Source of the DNA: Novosphingobium sp.
GTDB taxonomy: Bacteria > Pseudomonadota > Alphaproteobacteria > Sphingomonadales > Sphingomonadaceae
DNA: 9,241 nucleotides
Reading direction: 5' to 3'
Assembly (NCBI GenBank): GCA_030830245.1
Contig: JAURNJ010000039.1
Coordinates: forward strand, 1 to 9,241
The translations under genes and the position numbers were made by a program. Of the stretch, positions 7,555 to 9,241 are shown in pieces. The notes below the pieces were generated by a model, which was not told the DNA's origin, ran no database searches, and was given only the letters and a program-made list of their open reading frames with translations. The first letter of the stretch is position 1. Every line of letters begins with the position of its first letter.

Positions 7555-7559
7555 CAGCG

Positions 7560-7982
7560 ATGGCAGTCAAGCTGATGGTATTTCTGAAGCGCAAGCCGGG
7601 CCTATCGCCCACCGAGTTCCGGGACCTTTACGAAAACCGCCATTCGCGCATCGGCATGAAGATGCTGGGTCATCTTTGGGCCGGATACCGCCGCAACTAC
7701 CTTGGCTCTGCCAACAGTTTCGCCAAGGCCGAGGGCGCTCCGCTCCATGCAGAGGACGCGGAACTGGATGCCCCCTTCGACGTGGTGACCGAGTTCATCT
7801 TTGCCGACTGGGCCGACCTTGAAGAGCAGAACCGGCTTGCAACCCTGCCTGAAAACAAGGCGATCCTGTCCGAAGACGAGGAGACTCTGTTCGATCGCGA
7901 GCATTGCTATGCCTCGGTCTGCGAAGTGCTTGAGGAAGACCTTGGCGCTGCCCGCGCGCAGGGCTTCTTTGCCAATGGTTGA
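7560..7982 (+). CDS. EthD-domain protein (dimeric alpha/beta-barrel fold)
   Basis: This small protein of 140 residues opens with VKLMVFLKRKPGLSPTEFRDLYENRH (3-28). That is the EthD pattern: a beta strand, then K/R-x-GLS-x-x-F, then a helix ending in a conserved His (H28). The middle part VVTEFIFADWADLEEQNR (75-92) is the second half of the ferredoxin-like fold. EthD proteins were first met in ethyl tert-butyl ether-degrading operons. Relatives include small cyclases, dehydratases and decarboxylases that act on polyketide-like or aromatic intermediates. The specific reaction here is unknown. It is followed after 24 nt by the luciferase-like gene, and the two probably form an operon. Codon use is like that of its neighbours. 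Confidence 0.85.
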   Translation: MAVKLMVFLKRKPGLSPTEFRDLYENRHSRIGMKMLGHLWAGYRRNYLGSANSFAKAEGAPLHAEDAELDAPFDVVTEFIFADWADLEEQNRLATLPENKAILSEDEETLFDREHCYASVCEVLEEDLGAARAQGFFANG

Positions 7983-7993
7983 CCCAGACAAGC

Positions 7994-7998
7994 GGGAG
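7994..7998 (+). promoter_or_regulatory. Ribosome binding site supporting a GTG start
   Basis: GGGAG lies 8 nt before the GTG at 8007. The nearby ATG at 7999 is out of frame with the gene, and no in-frame ATG gives a better N-terminus. The MKFTLFTPN beginning is a normal first strand for this family. Confidence 0.7.
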
Positions 7999-8006
7999 AT
8001 GATCCC

Positions 8007-8864
8007 GTGAAATTCACTCTTTTCACCCCCAATGTGCCCGCAGATCAGGTCCTGGCAGTCGGTAAGGCGGCGGACCGTTCGGGCTGGCACGCGATGGCGC
8101 TGCCCGACTGCGTGTTCCATCCCGAACAGGTGACGGGCGACTATCCCTACAGCGAGGACGGTCTGCGCCACTGGGAGCCGGACATCCCGTTCGTCGATCC
8201 CTACACCGCGATCCCGGCGCTGGCGGCGGTGACCGAAAACCTGTGCTTCTACACCGCAGTCCTCAAGGCGATCCTGCGCCAGCCGCTGCTGCTGGCAAAG
8301 GCGCTTGGCACGGCAGAGGCGATGTTCCCAGGGCGGATCGCCCTTGGCGTCGGCACTTCGTGGATGCTGGAGGAATTCGCCTGGCTCAAGGAGGATATGC
8401 CCTCGCGTGGAGAACGGCTGGACGAGATCATGCAGATCGTCAGGCGCTGCCTCTCGCCCGGCTGGGCGGAATTTCACGGCAAGCATTACAACTTTGACAA
8501 GCTGATCATGAGCCCGGTCCCGGCGCAGCCCGTGCCGATCTATGTCGGCGGCCATGCGCCACCCGCGCTTCGCCGCGCGGCTACTCTTGGCGACGGCTGG
8601 GTGGCGGCTTTCGCCGAGCCTGAAGAACTCGCGGCGGTGATTCCGCACCTACATGCCCTGCGGGCCGACAGCCCGATGGCGGGCAAGCCGTTCGAGGTCA
8701 TCACCTGCACGATGGAACCGCCCGACCGCGAACATGTGTCGCGGCTGGAGGACCTGGGCGTCACCAACATTGCCCTGCGTCCCTATCCCGAAGATGCGAC
8801 CGGCTTGGAAGCCAAATGCGATGCTATCGTTCGCTATGGCGAGGCGGTGGTGCAGATGATTTAG
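8007..8864 (+). CDS. LLM-class (bacterial luciferase-like) flavin-dependent oxidoreductase
   Basis: This is a 285-residue TIM-barrel protein with a GTG start. Family marks are the N-terminal strand MKFTLFTPN, FPGRIALGVGTSWMLEEF (107-124, the usual GR-x-x-LGVG-x-G-W-x-x-EEF pattern with a Ser in place of Gly), RGERLDE (134-140), PVPIYVGG (175-182) and RRAATLGDGW (189-198). It resembles the short single-domain branch often annotated as F420- or FMN-dependent. If the host is a sphingomonad, which is not expected to make F420 abundantly, FMNH2 is the safer guess. The reaction could be monooxygenation or hydride transfer; the sequence does not decide. It follows the EthD gene by 24 nt and ends in a 4-nt tail-to-tail overlap (8861-8864) with the NtaA-like gene on the other strand. 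Confidence 0.92.
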   Translation: MKFTLFTPNVPADQVLAVGKAADRSGWHAMALPDCVFHPEQVTGDYPYSEDGLRHWEPDIPFVDPYTAIPALAAVTENLCFYTAVLKAILRQPLLLAKALGTAEAMFPGRIALGVGTSWMLEEFAWLKEDMPSRGERLDEIMQIVRRCLSPGWAEFHGKHYNFDKLIMSPVPAQPVPIYVGGHAPPALRRAATLGDGWVAAFAEPEELAAVIPHLHALRADSPMAGKPFEVITCTMEPPDREHVSRLEDLGVTNIALRPYPEDATGLEAKCDAIVRYGEAVVQMI

Positions 8865-9241
8865 ACCAAGGAGGGTCTCGCCAACCCCAGCCTGTCGCGC
8901 AGGGTTTCGCCTTCGTACTCCTCGCGGAACCAGCCTCGCCGTTGCAGTTCCGGCACGACCTGCTCGGCAAAATCACGGAACATGCCGGGAAACAGCATCG
9001 GCATGACGTTGAACCCGTCGCAGCCGCCGCTGGTGAACAGGTCGATCATGGCATCGGCAATCTGCTCGGGCGTTCCTGCCACCGTGTTGTGCCCGCGCGT
9101 ACCCGAAAACCACAGCGCCAGCTCGCGCAGGGTCATGCCCTCGCGCCGCGCCATCTCCCATGCTAGCTGCTGGCGGCTCTGCTGCGCCTGCGTCATGCGA
9201 GCCATTTCCGGGACAGGCTCGTCCAGAGGCAGGCTCTCGAC
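8861..9241 (-). CDS. NtaA/SnaA/DszA-family FMNH2-dependent monooxygenase, C-terminal part; 5' end beyond the window
   Basis: The minus-strand frame is open from 9241 down to the TAA at 8861-8863, giving the last 126 residues. The family usually has roughly 440-460 residues, so most of the protein lies to the right. The fragment shows the typical C-terminus of this branch of the luciferase superfamily: TLRELALWFSGTRGHNTVAGTPEQIAD, a helix, GGCDGFNVMP, then DFAEQVVPELQRRGWFREEY and TLRDRLGL. Characterised members act on nitrilotriacetate, EDTA, dibenzothiophene sulfone and pristinamycin precursors, with FMNH2 supplied by a separate flavin reductase. No such reductase is in the window. It is only distantly related to the adjacent LLM gene (same superfamily, different branch). 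The substrate is unknown. Confidence 0.93.
   Translation of the reverse strand, partial: VESLPLDEPVPEMARMTQAQQSRQQLAWEMARREGMTLRELALWFSGTRGHNTVAGTPEQIADAMIDLFTSGGCDGFNVMPMLFPGMFRDFAEQVVPELQRRGWFREEYEGETLRDRLGLARPSLV

Larger units (their letters stand above)
7465..7559. promoter_or_regulatory. 95-bp divergent intergenic region between PhyH and EthD genes
   Basis: This is the only sizeable non-coding stretch in the window, and it must hold promoters for both directions unless the genes are read from afar. A leftward candidate is TTGACT (7533-7538, minus strand) with TATCTC (7512-7517), spacer 15. The -35 is good, while the -10 and the spacing are weak. A rightward candidate is TTGCGC (7494-7499) with TACGAT (7516-7521), spacer 16, also weak. 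The two overlap, so transcription in the two directions may compete. A 6-bp inverted pair, GTCTGC (7484-7489) and GCAGAC (7524-7529), flanks the rightward candidate and could be a regulator half-site pair, though 6 bp can arise by chance. No regulator gene is present in the window. Confidence 0.45.

Noticed and set aside
7503..7559. Upstream in-frame ATG that would lengthen the EthD protein by 19 residues
   Set aside because: It has no ribosome binding site, while the ATG at 7560 has GGGAGAG at good spacing and gives the standard family N-terminus.
7602..8648. 348-codon open frame on the minus strand across the EthD and LLM genes
   Set aside because: It is antisense to two recognisable genes, bridges the gap between them and shows no family motif.
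8863..8878. Hairpin AGACC-AAGGAG-GGTCT at the LLM/NtaA stop codons, possible bidirectional terminator
   Set aside because: The stem is only 5 bp and no T-run follows on either strand, so it cannot be called a terminator from sequence.

Overview
This is a densely coding, GC-rich window (well above 60% G+C by eye) from what looks like the accessory catabolic part of an alphaproteobacterial genome. A sphingomonad such as Novosphingobium or Sphingobium is the best guess. The guess rests on G/C-ending codons, GGGAGAG-type ribosome binding sites, and the gene mix: Rieske oxygenase, bacterial P450, PhyH, EthD, and luciferase-like and NtaA-like monooxygenases. No gene here can be matched to a characterised pathway with certainty, and the genus is an inference.

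Layout: nine genes fill nearly all of the sequence. (1) A rightward run holds a Rieske oxygenase alpha subunit (cut by the left edge), an FAD-dependent ene-type dehydrogenase/reductase, a COG3618-type amidohydrolase, a GMC-family oxidoreductase and a class I-type cytochrome P450. Gaps are 30, -4, 2 and 16 nt, so this is very probably one operon. (2) A leftward PhyH-type Fe(II)/2-oxoglutarate dioxygenase follows, its stop codon overlapping that of the P450. (3) A 95-bp divergent intergenic region is the only real non-coding stretch. (4) A rightward pair encodes an EthD-domain protein and a luciferase-like (LLM) flavin oxidoreductase. (5) A leftward NtaA/SnaA/DszA-type flavin monooxygenase runs off the right edge, its stop overlapping that of the LLM gene.

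Taken together, the genes look like the oxidative part of a peripheral pathway for a hydrophobic, probably cyclic or polycyclic compound. Several oxygenases (Rieske, P450, 2OG and flavin types) could introduce oxygen. The GMC enzyme could oxidise an alcohol, the FAD_binding_2 enzyme could add or remove a double bond next to a carbonyl, and the amidohydrolase could open a lactone or similar ring. The electron-transfer partners of the Rieske enzyme and the P450 (ferredoxin and reductase) and the flavin reductase for the NtaA-like enzyme are not in the window. The substrate cannot be read from the sequence. No RNA genes, CRISPR arrays, insertion sequences, attachment sites or origins were seen.
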